Of a stretch of DNA of 64,000 nucleotides, positions 41,001-53,024 are shown in pieces. Position 1 is the stretch's first letter. Every line of letters starts with the position of its first letter. A model generated the notes under the pieces. The model ran no database searches, was not told where the DNA came from, and saw nothing but the letters and a program-made list of their open reading frames with translations. Source of the stretch: Primula veris (lineage: Eukaryota; Streptophyta; Magnoliopsida; Ericales; Primulaceae); the NCBI GenBank assembly GCA_963682055.1, contig OY821742.1, forward strand, positions 11,563,752 to 11,627,751, written 5' to 3'. A program made the translations under genes and the position numbers.

Positions 41001-41755
41001 CTGTTAAGCCATCTTTGTTTCCCATGGACACTAAGGTTAAGTTTATTTCTTATAATACTAATCTGTTAGATGATAGAACTAAGTATAGGAGATTAATAGG
41101 AAGATTATTATATCTAACCATAACAAGACCTGACATTAGTTATGTTGTATATGTTTTAAGTCAGTTTTTATCTGCTCCTAGTATTGATCATTATAATGCA
41201 GCAATTAGAATTCTAAAATATATTAAGAATAATCCATCACAAGGTATTTTTTTTTCCACTACCTCAGAACTTACTTTGAAAGCTTTTACTGATTCTGATT
41301 GGGCTGCATGTTTAGATAGTAGAAGGTCAGTGACTGGTTTCTGTGTCTATTTAGGAGATTCTTTTATTTCATGAAAGAGTAAAAAACAACAAACTGTATC
41401 TAGGAGTTCTGCAGAAGCAGAATATAGGGCTATGGCTACAACAAGTTGTGAAATTGTATGGTTAATAAGTTTACTTAAGGATTTTGGTGTGAATCTTGGT
41501 AAACCTGGCATTCTTTACACTGATAGCAAGTCTGCTTTAGCATTAGCTAATAACCCAGTACACCATGAAAGAACTAAGCATATAGAGGTAGATTGTCATT
41601 TTATAAGGGAGAAAATTTTACAGAAAATAATTCATCCAATGCATGTTTATTCAAACAATAATCTAGTTGATTTATTCACAAAGGCTCTTGGAGCTCCTAT
41701 GTTTAACGGTTTATTACTCAAGATGGGTGTGTTTTCTTTGCACAATCCATCTTGA
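38058..41755 (+). pseudogene. copia gag-pol remnant with many stops
   Basis: Domains in order: CCHC knuckle CSHCGSDRHTKDRC (about 38191-38232), protease active site WILDSGASEHM (38613-38648), pre-integrase HH-CC (HFRLGHPS to CEFCHFSKHH, 39029-39150), integrase core with FDIIHCDLW, VDDYTR and DTPQQNGVVERKHQ, reverse transcriptase with YVDDIL (40799-40816) and RNase H with TDSDWAACLDS and SAEAEYRAM. Lesions: TAA at 38335, one frame change near 38960-38995, TGA at 39296, TAA at 40061, then about six more in-frame stops before 40706 and a TGA near 41372. Most stops sit where the family has Gln or Trp, consistent with C-to-T or G-to-A decay. Confidence 0.92.
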
Positions 41756-41761
41756 GGGAGG

Positions 41762-42076
41762 TATATTAACATTGTGTGTTTTGTAGTGTTATTTGTGATG
41801 TTTCAGGAATACATGAACTTAATTGAAGTATTCAGTAAACTATAGGACAGTTTGTGAATCTTGGACTCAATGTGTCAACTTACAAAATGTACAAGGGAAA
41901 TTTGTAATTAATGTAAACTATTACTATATAAAGGTCCAGGAAACTAAATAGAACATAACTTTTCTCTTTTCAATATATTCTCTCTTTCTGTAAACACGAT
42001 ATGTTCCTCTGTATATAAACAAGATCATCAAGTTTCTTTGATGATCATAATATAAACACTTTATATAGTTTCTACA
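41762..42076 (+). repeat. copia 3' LTR
   Basis: 315 bp, about 96% like the 5' LTR by eye. Its first bases are TA instead of TG. Confidence 0.92.
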
Positions 42077-42179
42077 CCCTGTCACAAAAATGAATAAATA
42101 TTAGGCAGGCTCTGTATAGCTTCAAACCCAACATGTCAAGTCAAAAAGCATCTGTGCATTAAAATAAAACGTTTGATAA

Positions 42180-43165
42180 GCTATTTCTTGTAGATCAAGT
42201 TACAGATAAGCTAACTAGAGGCACATTTGCTCGAGTGTGCATTGAGATTGATGCAACGAAAGAGCCATTGAAAAGTATTGAGGTTATTAGTGGTGGAGAG
42301 GTTGTCGAGGTGATTGTAATGTACCAATGGTTACCACCTAGGTGCGACACTTGCAAAACCTTTGGTTATAGAAAATTGAATTGTTGAAGAGAGAATAGGG
42401 CTGCTAATGGAAATGAGAGAAAGAAATATAGTCAAATGTAAAACCTTCACTCGAGGGGTTACGCTAGACCTCAGCACCAAAAATGGAGAGGAGTTACAAA
42501 AACTAAGGGGAGCAAGATAGCTACAAATGACGAGAGTTATAGCACAAAAACTGTAACGAATAACCCGTGGCACTCCGCCCCCTGAAAAGACAAAAACAGA
42601 AAAGTTAGTTAAGCTAGGTAATGCATCGAGTAAAAAAGATTTTCAAAAGAAGTTCATAAATGTTGAGAGAGACAGTGCTGTCTTGAAAATGTGGAATTCT
42701 TTTGATATTTTGGCCAATTATGAGAGTACGAGCTCTTATGAAAATGAAAGTGAGGCTGAAGATTTGAAGCCGCTTAGAGAAAAAGAGGTAAAAAATAATA
42801 AGAGCAAGATAATAACTAGAGAGAAAAGGGATTTTAAATTGTCAGCAAAAGTTGTTATATATTGAAGATCTATACGCGATACAACAATCTGAAATTGTGA
42901 ATTGTGATGGTGGTGACGGAAAAACTCAAGGAAAGGAAAGGATAAAGAAATGTTAGAAAGTGGGGAAGATGTGGCAGTTAATATAAACCCGAAATCGGAA
43001 TCCAATTTGTTTGCTGCGTTTAACAATGATAAGAAGACGGCTAAGTGTAATTTTAATTTGACATCCGCTGATTTCCCTAATGATTGGCCTAAGAGTCGAA
43101 TTAAAAAGGCTATAAAAGCCGCAAAACTTGCAGGGTCTGTTGGGGATACAAAAAGGCCCCCTTAG
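42180..43165 (+). pseudogene. zinc-knuckle ORF remnant (DUF4283/LINE ORF1-like)
   Basis: The frame around 42190-42390 reads DKLTRGTFARVCIEIDATKE, then VMYQWLPPRCDTCKTFGYRKLNC, the pattern of the CCHC_4-type knuckle that follows DUF4283 in plant LINE ORF1 and related proteins (the His of the usual GH is Tyr here). It is broken by stops near 42385 and later. Lysine- and acid-rich pieces follow at 42683-42865 and 42950-43165. No reverse transcriptase is seen. Assignment is by motif only. Confidence 0.5.
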
Positions 43166-44670
43166 GCGCTTATATTGTTTGTTTTTACTGATTGTTCTTC
43201 TAGTCACTTAAGAGCAACAACATTGAACGGGTTAAGAGAACTGTAGTGTCAGATGTTATACAATTTTGTCAAAATATATAACAAATGTTCCATTTTTTAC
43301 TTACATTGGACAAATTAATTCACCCACTAAATTCACTATTTAGTGTCAGAACTAAACTTCTTTCTAAATGTGTGGAGCAACTTAACGAGTGACCTGGTAT
43401 ATTTATGATTATTTAATTTATTTTAGTGTTTTGTTTCATTGTGTTTGAAGGTTTCTCGGTGTATGTGTATTATTTATAGTTATATTTAATATTAAAGTAG
43501 GTTGTAATAGCTTAAAACGACTTCTCCAATGTGGAAAAATTAAAGACTAGCTATATTTAACTGGCTAAGTGTCACTTAAAGACCTCGTTTATGTTCACAT
43601 CAAATTTTATCTAGCAAAATTTTTATCTACCGATGTAGATGCTCTTGGTTGAATGGACTTGTTCTAGCTTTGTTATGAGATTATCCAGTAGTTGTAGACC
43701 TAATTTATGCTATTGTAAAACTGAGTTAGGTCCCGCTTTTTTAATGATACGCTTGCCAACAAAAAAAAACATAATTTTCTCTTTCACAATGTAAGGAAAC
43801 TGATCATAGGCTCCGATATGATGGATTCGCATGTACGTTTTCCAGTATAGACGAATCTATACCCAGTCGTCCTCCGTTCTTTTATACTATAATATTTTTT
43901 ATTGAATATTCTCAACTGAATTAAAGGAAATAGCACCAACTTATTATCGCCTTGGTAAACAAGTTCTCTGAAATATGGCTGGTTGAAATTGTATTTAAGC
44001 ACTATACGTAAAGTAGTTAGCACGCAATTACTAAATAGTAATTTACTATTTTTATGTTTATATTTTCCAAGATTGAAAAAAAAAATCTTGTGTTTTTACC
44101 AGTACTGGTACAGCGGGTTCTTGGTATTTTTTAACAACCTGAGAATAAAATTAAAAGGAAATCATAGAAAAAAGAAATCAATACACTCAAAATGTATCTC
44201 AATTCTCATGGTATATATACTATTACTTTATGTGAAGAATACTTATGAAGCCTTGAAACAATTATTTATAAAATAGTCTTATTAATTTATAAAATTACAA
44301 AATAGCAGTAGACATCTTTTACAGGAGAATTAAAAAAAAAATTGTCATCTAATTATTAAATTCATTTTCTCACAAATCATCAAATTCATCTCATCTTTCT
44401 ATCTCTCAACCATAATTGTTTCTCACTTCATCAAAGATTCTAGATTACATATATTTTTTTGGATTCACACTCATCGGGTGGACAGGTCCGTTAGTAGTAT
44501 ATATATATGAGCCTATTAGATATATACCTAATAGTATATTCTAATTAATTTTTATTACTGTTAAATATGTAAATACCCGGTGTATCTCTAAAATTACTAG
44601 GTACGCGGTACATTATAGTAGCTACGTTACATTTTTAAACTACCCATGTTTCATAGAATTTTACTTTATT
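43166..44670. other. AT-rich intergenic region
   Basis: No gene or clear repeat recognised. Confidence 0.5.
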
Positions 44671-45065
44671 TTGAACTCTTTATTTTTCTCCTCCTTTAAC
44701 AATAATTATAATCATTTTGGCAACTCAGCAAAACTGACCCCATTTTTTTGTTTATTTATATTTATGCAACTAGTCCCAGGATCCTTCACCATGACAGAAA
44801 TCTTTCATAATTTCCCTTGTTTTTGCAACTTCAAACCACTTCTCAGCCACGCATAGAAATTTGACAATAAGATATACATTTCCTTGTTCCCCAAACCTAT
44901 TCTACTGAGCTCAGTAGCAACTTTCGATTCCAAGTCGATTTTGGAAAAAACTTATACATGCATTTAGTAACGGTTTACAAGACACAAATCTATTCGCCTG
45001 AGGTATGCTCTTTATGAGCCCATGGGAATCAGTAACCATACAGCATTGCTTAAAAGATGTTACAT
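44671..45065 (-). pseudogene. 3' fragment of a PPR gene
   Basis: Closely matches the 3' end and 3' flank of the intact PPR gene at 13340-13720. Shared plus-strand words include CCCAGGATCCTTCACCATGA, CTTGTTTTTGCAACTTCA and TTGTTCCCCAAACCTATT. Only the last 100 or so codons remain and several small deletions shift the frame. Same orientation as the intact gene. It lies directly 3' of the intact 14-3-3 gene. Confidence 0.9.
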
Positions 45066-45109
45066 CTATCAAGGACATTCGTTGAAATCTAATAACAAAC
45101 CTAAAATAA

Positions 45110-45192
45110 ACACAATTTTCAAAAAACCGAAAAGAGACGATTTTCAAAAAACCGAAAAGAAACACGATTTTCAAATAACCAAAAAGAAACAC
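45110..45192. repeat. three tandem units of about 28 bp
   Basis: ACGATTTTCAAAAAACCGAAAAGA-like unit repeated three times. Confidence 0.75.
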
Positions 45193-45747
45193 ACTTAAGG
45201 AACCTATCATAAAGCAGCAAAATTATTCACATTTCTAAAGGGTTTTTAAAAATTTAAAAACTGATACACAACACAGATTCTGGCAGATTTTAACTAGTAT
45301 TAGAAAATTCGGTAAAAATAGAAGAAGATTTCATCAGGCACATTATTTTCCAACAAGAAACCAGTGAATGTTTTAAAACAAATTAAAAGGCAGTGCTCAA
45401 AATCGGTAATCCCTAAGAGTGACTGGAACCACAAACAAAAGCAAGAAGCGATAACATGATCATCAAGATAGAAGTAACATAATGTATTACACAAGCAAAT
45501 AGTACAAATTTATCCAAACTTTAGCAGTCAATCGGATAATACAAAACATGAAATACGCGAATCCACTTTGCCAAGGAGGAATGGGGACAAATCAGTTTAA
45601 TGTCATCTGTCAAAAACCATAACTAGCTACTATCAAAAGACGCTCAAAAGAGAAGAAAAACAAACTAATGAAAACACAACAAGAACGTCAAGACATCATC
45701 TTCCATGGCTGAGCGCACACATTATTCGTCTAATCTTCCTTGTTGCT

Positions 45748-48700
45748 TCACTGTGAAAACATAATATTGAATCAGACAACATAAAAACATGTACCCTATC
45801 AATGTGGGTAAAAAAGTCTAGTTTTCATCATTGATTCAATCTGCATTTAGTTGAAGACAAATTTCACATTTTTTTACTGAGAGTAGTGTAAATGTACATC
45901 GGAGAAAATATATAATTCTCGCAAATAAATTATCAAAACAAGTACTTATTATAACACAAGTATACTGTAAAAGTGACTGTAAAAGTGTAAGTGTAACTAA
46001 ACAACATATATATATTAACTTTACTACGGAGTACTTAAAGAAAAAAGTACGATGGTACAAAAATCAATTAATCAAACAAGCCGACAATATAGAATCGAGA
46101 AGCCTTGTCCTCAAAAAGTAAACTCAATATACAAAAAATAAATAAATAGAGCTTTAACCTACCTCTGCATCTTCACCACCTTTGCCAACCTCGGTCTTAT
46201 CTGTTGCAAAACAAAGCAAAACGTTTGTGAGACATCTATACAAAAGCAGACATTAAAAAAAGATCTACTATATTAAGTTTAAGTGTATATTTGCAACATG
46301 AGTTCATGACGATTTTTAATTTTTTGCCATAGTGACTGCGACCAAGTCACTAATAAAGCAAACTGAACTTGACTTCCCAAAACAATGATAAATTCCCAAA
46401 ATACAACTGACAAGAAAACTAGACACTAACAGCTACTTCACATATTAGAGTACACACAAGACGTTATGTGTATATGTGAAACGCAATTTATGTATTACCT
46501 CCATCCTCGGGGATGTCAGAAGTCCACAAAGTTAGGTTGTCCCTAAGGAGCTGCATAATTAATGTGCTATCTTTGTACGACTCTTCACTCAGATTATCAA
46601 GCTCTGAAATTGAATCATCAAAAGCCTGTTTTGCAAGGTGACAGGCACTGCAACAAATTTCCACCAAGTGTCAATAAATTAATCTCACTGATACGAAAGT
46701 ACAAAAAATGATATAAAAAAGCATACCTTTCAGGAGAGTTCATGATCTCATAGTAAAATACTGAGAAATTCAAAGCTAATCCCAACCGAATTGGATGTGT
46801 GGGTGGCAAATCAGACTCTGCTGAAGTGGTAGCAGTCTGCCAAAAAAAATGAAGACATAACAGAGTTTAAAAATTAATGTAATATAAGTACATTAATATC
46901 ATGAGACACTGTTTTGCAAGAGAAACCATAAACACACCATTGTTGCTATAAATTTTAGTATAGATTCATACAAACTCAAAATGAGAGTACAAGATTACTG
47001 AAAAAACAAAATGCTATTATGTCAAATACCAAATTCCCGAATTGAAATGAACAACCTTTCAGCTGTATATGAAGAGTGTTCCCTAGTCTGTATCTTAGAA
47101 TATCAAACTGAAACAAGAAAGTGGTAAAGCAAAAATGATGTTGAACTTTTGTGCAACTCAAAAGTTTAAGAATATAAGACCATGAACTTCTACCTATTAA
47201 GGCCACCAACATAAACAACTCAACAGGGCAAAAAAAAAAAACATTTCAACAAAGGCAGAATAAAAACTAAGCATACCCGTAATGCACATGGTAAATCAAG
47301 GCCAACTATTGGTCAACCCAGTAGACTCTAAAACATAGTACACCAAAACAATAACTTTTCGAGATTTCGTTTAAACTAACTTAAGAGTGGGCCCACGAGG
47401 GTTCCACATATATCCCCAAGTATTTTATTGGATTGGCACACTATTTTTTAGTTCACCAGGTTCACCCAAAATTTGTTCGTGAAATAATGATTTAAAAAGC
47501 AATTTAAGTTCCTAAATTTAAATTTAACAAGCTGCACAATCTATGGCTACAATGTAATTTGATTATTCTTCCGAAGGTATATAACAGCTTTGTTACAAAT
47601 GGCAAACAATTTTGCCAAAAGAAAGAGCTGAGACTTCAGAAATAAAAATAAAAAACTTCACTAGCATCAATTTCAATAACAAAGTTACCTTTGAAACCAT
47701 AACTAATTTGATAACTGTAGAACGCTTACCTGGTAAGCTTTCAAAGAAAGATCAGCAACCTCTTTCCTCTCATTACCGGACAGGAACTCTGCAAGATACC
47801 TATAGTAGTCCCCTTTCCTACAACCAACAATAAATCCAAATCTTGAGTCTTCTCATTAAGACAAAACCAACACCAAACAAAATAGTATAAGAAAAAATCC
47901 TCACATTTTGTAGAAAAACACAGTAGATTCTCCACCAGTACAGGAAGGAATAAGATGGGTATCAATCACATCCATAATGTCACCACAGATCTTTGAGAGC
48001 TCAGTTTCAACTTTCTGTCTGTATTCTTGGATCCTTTTCACGTTCACATCATTACCCCTCGATTCCTCCTTTTGCTCAATCGAGGACAGAATTCTCCACG
48101 ATGCTCTTCGTGAGCCGACAACATTTTTGTAACCAACAGACAACAAATTTCTCTCTTCAACAGTCATCTCAACACCCAAATGTGCAACCTCCTTCATTGA
48201 TTCCACCATTTCTGTTCAAGTAATAAATATGTTCGATTAACAAGTATGGAATAAGGAGTAACAAACAGAAAAGACACCAATATAGTTCATGAAAAAATTA
48301 AAAAAGAGAAGAAAATAAAACTTTAAATCCTAATCGGAAGCTTGGTACACTAATCTATGAATCTTATTCGAATTCTGAGCTTTGTCTCAGGTAAGAAAAA
48401 AACAGATAATGTGCTAGAAAATGAAGCAGCTTCGTATACTGCTAAAGTAAGGCACACTTGCATTGGTTTATGAGAAACAAAAAGTTATCACTCAAAATAG
48501 ACTAGTGAGGGCATAAGGGGAAATAAAAGAATATAGCTTACTTAGTAAGCAGAATCATTCGGAAATCTGCACAAGTTCTTTTAGCTTACTAGACAATATC
48601 GTAAAACCAAATAGGACAAGAAACTGAACTAAATATCAAGGAGAAGTAACACTAAAATTCAAAACGAATACCATTTTTAAAGGAATCACAAGTAACAACA

Positions 48701-50731
48701 AAACACATTAAAGCTTTATTTGGTGCAGATTCAAATGGAGAAGAAAAGTGTATCAATCTAGAGATGAATCTATCTTAAAACTTCTGGTCATTTTTAAACA
48801 TAAAATTTAATCAATCCGAGTTAAAAATATGAAGTTATGAACAACCAAATGTTACCCAGCTTGATGAAAGCATCAAGAACATAAACAAACTAACAAATTC
48901 TCAGTAACCATGACAAAAAAAAAAACACACATACAATTCCATCTAATTGACAAACACTAAGGGCTTTTTTGGTTGCATCTTTACGGTAAATTTATATCTT
49001 ATGAGCTATTCGATCCGGTCCCAACTTAAAATTAAGTCTTTTCCAAGAAAACTTTATGATACTTATTGTTCCCAATCTTGACCCGCATATAGAAATATAA
49101 CGTCATTTTTCTTGATCGTGATGATTTCAATAGATTTAAAATCTTAAGACTGGCTAAGAATATTAATATTTCTATCACTTGGGAAAGTGAGAATAAGTAA
49201 CGAAATACAGAGATTGAGTAGGGAAAGGTAAAAAAAAATACCCTTACTTTCATTTACAACCTGAAAATCTAGAAGATTCAAGTTGTTCGACCCTAGATTT
49301 TCTCCATACATATTAAAAAAAGTCAGTTTTTACTGAAAAATAATTTGACTTTGGTTCATGGCTGTTGATCTATCTGGATAAAGCTTAAAAAGGCTCAAGG
49401 AAACAAACTTATTTAGTGATGATTCAAAGTAAAAAAAGCCCTAATAAACCCTAATAAAGATCCGTAAAATCCCGATCTGCGATTAGCCTTAATTCAAATC
49501 CAATAAACAAATAACTGAAAGAGGCTTTTTAACAAACTTTTGACAGGTACATTAACTAAGAAGAAATAAAAAAACATAAAGCCTAGAAAATGACAGTTAC
49601 TATGTTCCCAAATAAATATCAAAACACATCAAAAACCGAGACAAATATTATGAATACAAGGCTAAACAAACGATTAAAATTAAATACCCAGATGCAAAAG
49701 ATTTCTTAAAAGTCATTTCTAACTCATAATCACGCAGTCGTTTTCAACAAAAGCTTAAAAATGGCACATAAACATAAAGAACAAATATTGACATGTAATA
49801 ATAAACTTAACATCATTCTTTATATCAAAAAACCTTCAATAAAATAAAACGTAAATTAAAAACCCAGATGCAAAAGATTTCTTAAAATTTATCCGAGTCC
49901 TTTCTAACTCAAAATTAGATAAGAAGGCACATAAACATGAAGAACAAATATTGATCTATAATAATAAACTTAACTTCATTCTTTATACCAAAAAACCTTC
50001 AATAAGATAAAATTAAAAACCCAGATGCAAAAGATTTCTTAAAAGTCAATTCTATCTTACATTCACACAGCTTTTTTCAAAAAAGGGGACATAAACATAA
50101 AGAACAAATATTGATCCGTAATAAATAAAATTAAAAAAATTAAAAACCCAGATGCAAAATATTTCTTCTAAGTCATTTCTAACTCATAATCACAACCTTT
50201 TTTCAAAAAAGGCTTAAAAAAGGGCACATAAACATAAAAAAAACAAATATTGATCTACAATAAATAAAATAAAAAACATCATTCTTATGATTTAAAAATA
50301 TTCAATAAAATCAATAATTAAATACCCAGATGCAAAAGATTTCTTGAAAGTCATTTCTAACTTACAATCACACATCCTTTTTTCAAAAAAGGTTTAAAAA
50401 AGGAACATAAACATAACAAATACTGATCTGTAATAATAAACTAAACATAATTTTTTATATCAAAAAACCTTCAATAAATTAAAAACCCAGATGCATCTGA
50501 GTTATTCCTAACTTACACAATCACACATCCTTTTTCAAAAAAGGCACATAAACATAAAAATATAATCTTGATCTGTAATAAACACTTTAGATAAAAAAAA
50601 ATTGAAAAAAAATGAATAATAATAATAATAAAAAAGGGTAACGAGATCTAGAGAGAGAGTAAACCATCGTAGCGCTCGGCTTGTTCGGCGAGTTTGGCTT
50701 TGTAAACATATCCCTCTCTAGAATTTGCCAT
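45748..50731 (-). CDS. 14-3-3 protein, epsilon group, mu/GRF9-like (7 exons, 253 aa)
   Basis: 14-3-3 proteins are dimeric cytosolic and nuclear adaptors that bind phosphoserine/threonine motifs. Exons on the minus strand: 50665-50731, 47905-48211, 47730-47817, 46727-46836, 46499-46647, 46163-46200 and a final exon from 45750 whose first three bases are the stop. Introns are GT-AG and the joined frame is open. Family words: [20 protein letters not shown] at the dimer-forming N-terminus, [79 protein letters not shown], and [19 protein letters not shown] at the C-terminal helix. The tail is short and acidic ([13 protein letters not shown]). Residues such as [13 protein letters not shown] and PPTHPIRL fit the GRF9 (mu) branch. 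The 2.45-kb intron 1 carries a tandem array, and another array starts about 120 bp upstream. Confidence 0.95.
49680..50600. repeat. tandem array in 14-3-3 intron 1
   Basis: CCCAGATGCAAAA occurs at about 49687, 49863, 50020, 50147, 50324 and 50485, giving units of about 127-177 bp. Each also has ACATAAACATAAAGAACAAA and ATATTGATCTGTAATAA-like parts. Confidence 0.85.
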
Positions 50732-50840
50732 TTCGATAGATAAATACAAACCCTGTTTCTCTCTCTATATCTATCTGTAAATCTCTCTCTATATCTATCT
50801 GATCGGCTAATTTGGGGAAGACATGGAAAGTGGGTAGGGA
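50732..50840 (-). promoter_or_regulatory. 14-3-3 leader and upstream region
   Basis: Contains two copies of a CTCTCTCTATATCTATCTG segment. There is no convincing TATA box before the tandem array begins. Confidence 0.4.
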
Positions 50841-52650
50841 CCAGAAAATGCTTAAATAAATAACTGGAGTGGGTGTTGTTTACAATACACCTCCTTTCTA
50901 TTCAATTTTTATCATATTTGGTCTTAACATTCGTTTCGTTATTTTGAGTTTTTGATTAGGGATCCCTTTCTTCACATTAAACTATGTTGTCTCTGAAAAT
51001 TTAAAGGAAAAACTAGATAGGGACCAGAAAATAGTTAAATAAATGGAGTGGGTGTTATTTACAAAACACCTTATTGGTATTGAATTTTTATTATATTTGA
51101 TCTTAAAGTTTGGTTTCGTTCTTTTGGGTTTTTTATTAGGGATCCATTTTATCACACTAAACTATGTCGTTCGTCTCCGGAAATTAAAGTGGATGGAAAA
51201 AAGAAATGGTTAAATAAATGGAGTGGGTGCTATTTACAAAACACGCCCTTGCTATTGAATTTTTATCCTATTTGGCCTTAAATTTCGGTTTCCTTCTTTT
51301 GGGTTTTTAATTAGGGATCCGTTTTATCATATTAAATTATGTCGTTCGTCTTCGAAAATTTAGAGGAAAAGTAGATGGGGGACAAGAAATGGTTAAATAA
51401 ATAGAGTGGGTGGTATTTACAAAACACCTCCTTGGTATTGAATTTTTATTATATTTGATCTTAAAGTTCGGTTTCGTTCTTTTGGGTTTTTGATTAGGGA
51501 TCCATTTCATCACACTAAACTATGTCATTCTCTCCGGAAATTAAAGTGGATGGGGAAAAGAGATGGTTAAATAAATGGAGTGGGTGGTATTTACAAAACA
51601 CGCCCTTCCTATTGAATTTTTATCCTATTTGGCCTTTTAAGTTCGGTTTCCTTCTTTTGGGTTTTTAATTAGTGATCCGTTTCATCACATTAAATTATGT
51701 CGTTCGTCTCCGAAAATTTAGAGGAAAAGTGGATGGGGACAAGAAATGGTTAAATAAATGGAGTGGGTGGTATTTACAAAACACCTCCTTGGTATTGAAT
51801 TTTTATTATATTTGATCTTAAAGTTCGGTTTCGTTCTTTTGGGTTTTTGATTAGTGATCCATTTCATCACACTAAACTATGTCATTCTCTCCGGAAATTA
51901 AAGTGGATGGGGAAAAGAGATGGTTAAATAAATGGAGTGGGTGGTATTTACAAAACACGCCCTTCCTATTGAATTTTTATCCTATTTGGCCTTTAAGTTC
52001 GGTTTCCTTCTTTTGGGTTTTTAATTAGTGATCCGTTTCATCACATTAAATTATGCCGTTCGTCTCCGAAAATTTAGAGGAAAAGTGGATGGGGACAAGA
52101 AATGGTTAAATAAATGGAGTGGGTGGTATTTACAAAACACCTCCTTGGTATTGAATTTTTATTATATTTGATCTTAAAGTTCGATTTCGATCTTTTGGAT
52201 TTTTGATTAAGGATCCATTTCATCACACTAAACTATATCGTTCGTCTCCGGAAATTAAAGTGGATGGGAAAAAGAAATAGTTAAATAAATGGAGTGGGTG
52301 GTATTTACAAAACACGCCCTTACTATTGAATTTTTATCCTATTTGGCCTTAAAGTTCGGTTTCCTTCTTTTGAGTTTTTAATTAGGGATCCGTTTCATCA
52401 CATTAAATTATGTCGTTCGTCTCCGAAAATTTAGAGGGAAAGTGGATGGGGACAAGAAATGGTTAAATAAATGGAGTGGGTGGTATTTACAAAGCACATC
52501 CTTTCTATTCAATTTTTATCATATTTGGTCTTAAAGTTGGGTTTCGTTCTTTTGGGTTTTTGATTAGTGATCCATTTCATCACACTAAACTACGTAGTTC
52601 GTCTCCGGAAATTAAAGTAGATGGGAAAAGAAATGGTTAAATAAATCGAT
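50841..52650. repeat. two-monomer tandem array upstream of 14-3-3
   Basis: GAGTGGGTG marks units at 50867, 51046, 51221, 51404, 51578, 51761, 51935, 52117, 52292 and 52474. Spacings alternate between about 174-175 and 182-183 bp. The A monomer has ATCCTATTTGGCCTT, the B monomer ATTATATTTGATCTT. The first and last units share a third version (TCTATTCAATTTTTATCATA). Confidence 0.93.
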
Positions 52651-53024
52651 TTCATTATTTTGGTTTTTTTGATTTGGTTTATGATCTGTTTGGAAAAAGA
52701 TTTTGTGGGTTGATTTCTAGATATTTTATTCTAAAAATCAATTGGTGTTTGAGCTTTATTCAAAAACATGGTCCGAGAAATAAAATAAAATAAAACTGAA
52801 ATACGAAATTTTCTCCGTTTCTGTCTTTTTCCATTGAGTCTCTCGTCTAGGCATCAGACCTGGTCTGACGCTTTGGTATGGGACAAGCCCTTGTCAAGCG
52901 GGTCAAAGTGGTTAGAATATGTGAAAAAACTTGTAAGTAAATGGGGTGTTTAGTTTTCACAAAACACCCATTTGTGATCGAAATTTTATCAGATTTGGTT
53001 TTGATGTTTGGTTTTAATCGATTT
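52651..53024. repeat. larger repeat unit, copy 1
   Basis: TTTTGTGGGTTGATTTCTA, later GCTTTGGTATGGGACAAGC, matches 54302-54560. Confidence 0.75.

Larger units (their letters stand above)
37404..42076 (+). mobile_element. Ty1/copia retrotransposon, full-length but defective (4.67 kb)
   Basis: LTRs 37404-37720 (317 bp) and 41762-42076 (315 bp) begin T(G/A)TATTAACATTG, end TTTCTACA and differ at roughly a dozen positions. The primer-binding site TGGTATCAGAGCC follows directly at 37721, and a purine tract (CTTGAGGGAGG) precedes the right LTR. The order gag, protease, integrase, reverse transcriptase, RNase H is the copia order. Flanks (AACCA left, CCCTG right) show no target duplication. The leader and the first half of gag are missing and a gag segment is inverted. 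Confidence 0.93.

Noticed and set aside
45836..46060. Minus-strand ORF in intron 6 of the 14-3-3 gene
   Set aside because: Intronic, AT-rich and without features.
50841..52650. Array as a centromeric satellite
   Set aside because: Unit length is in the right range, but there are only ten units, set between a functional gene and a solo LTR. A local array is the better reading.
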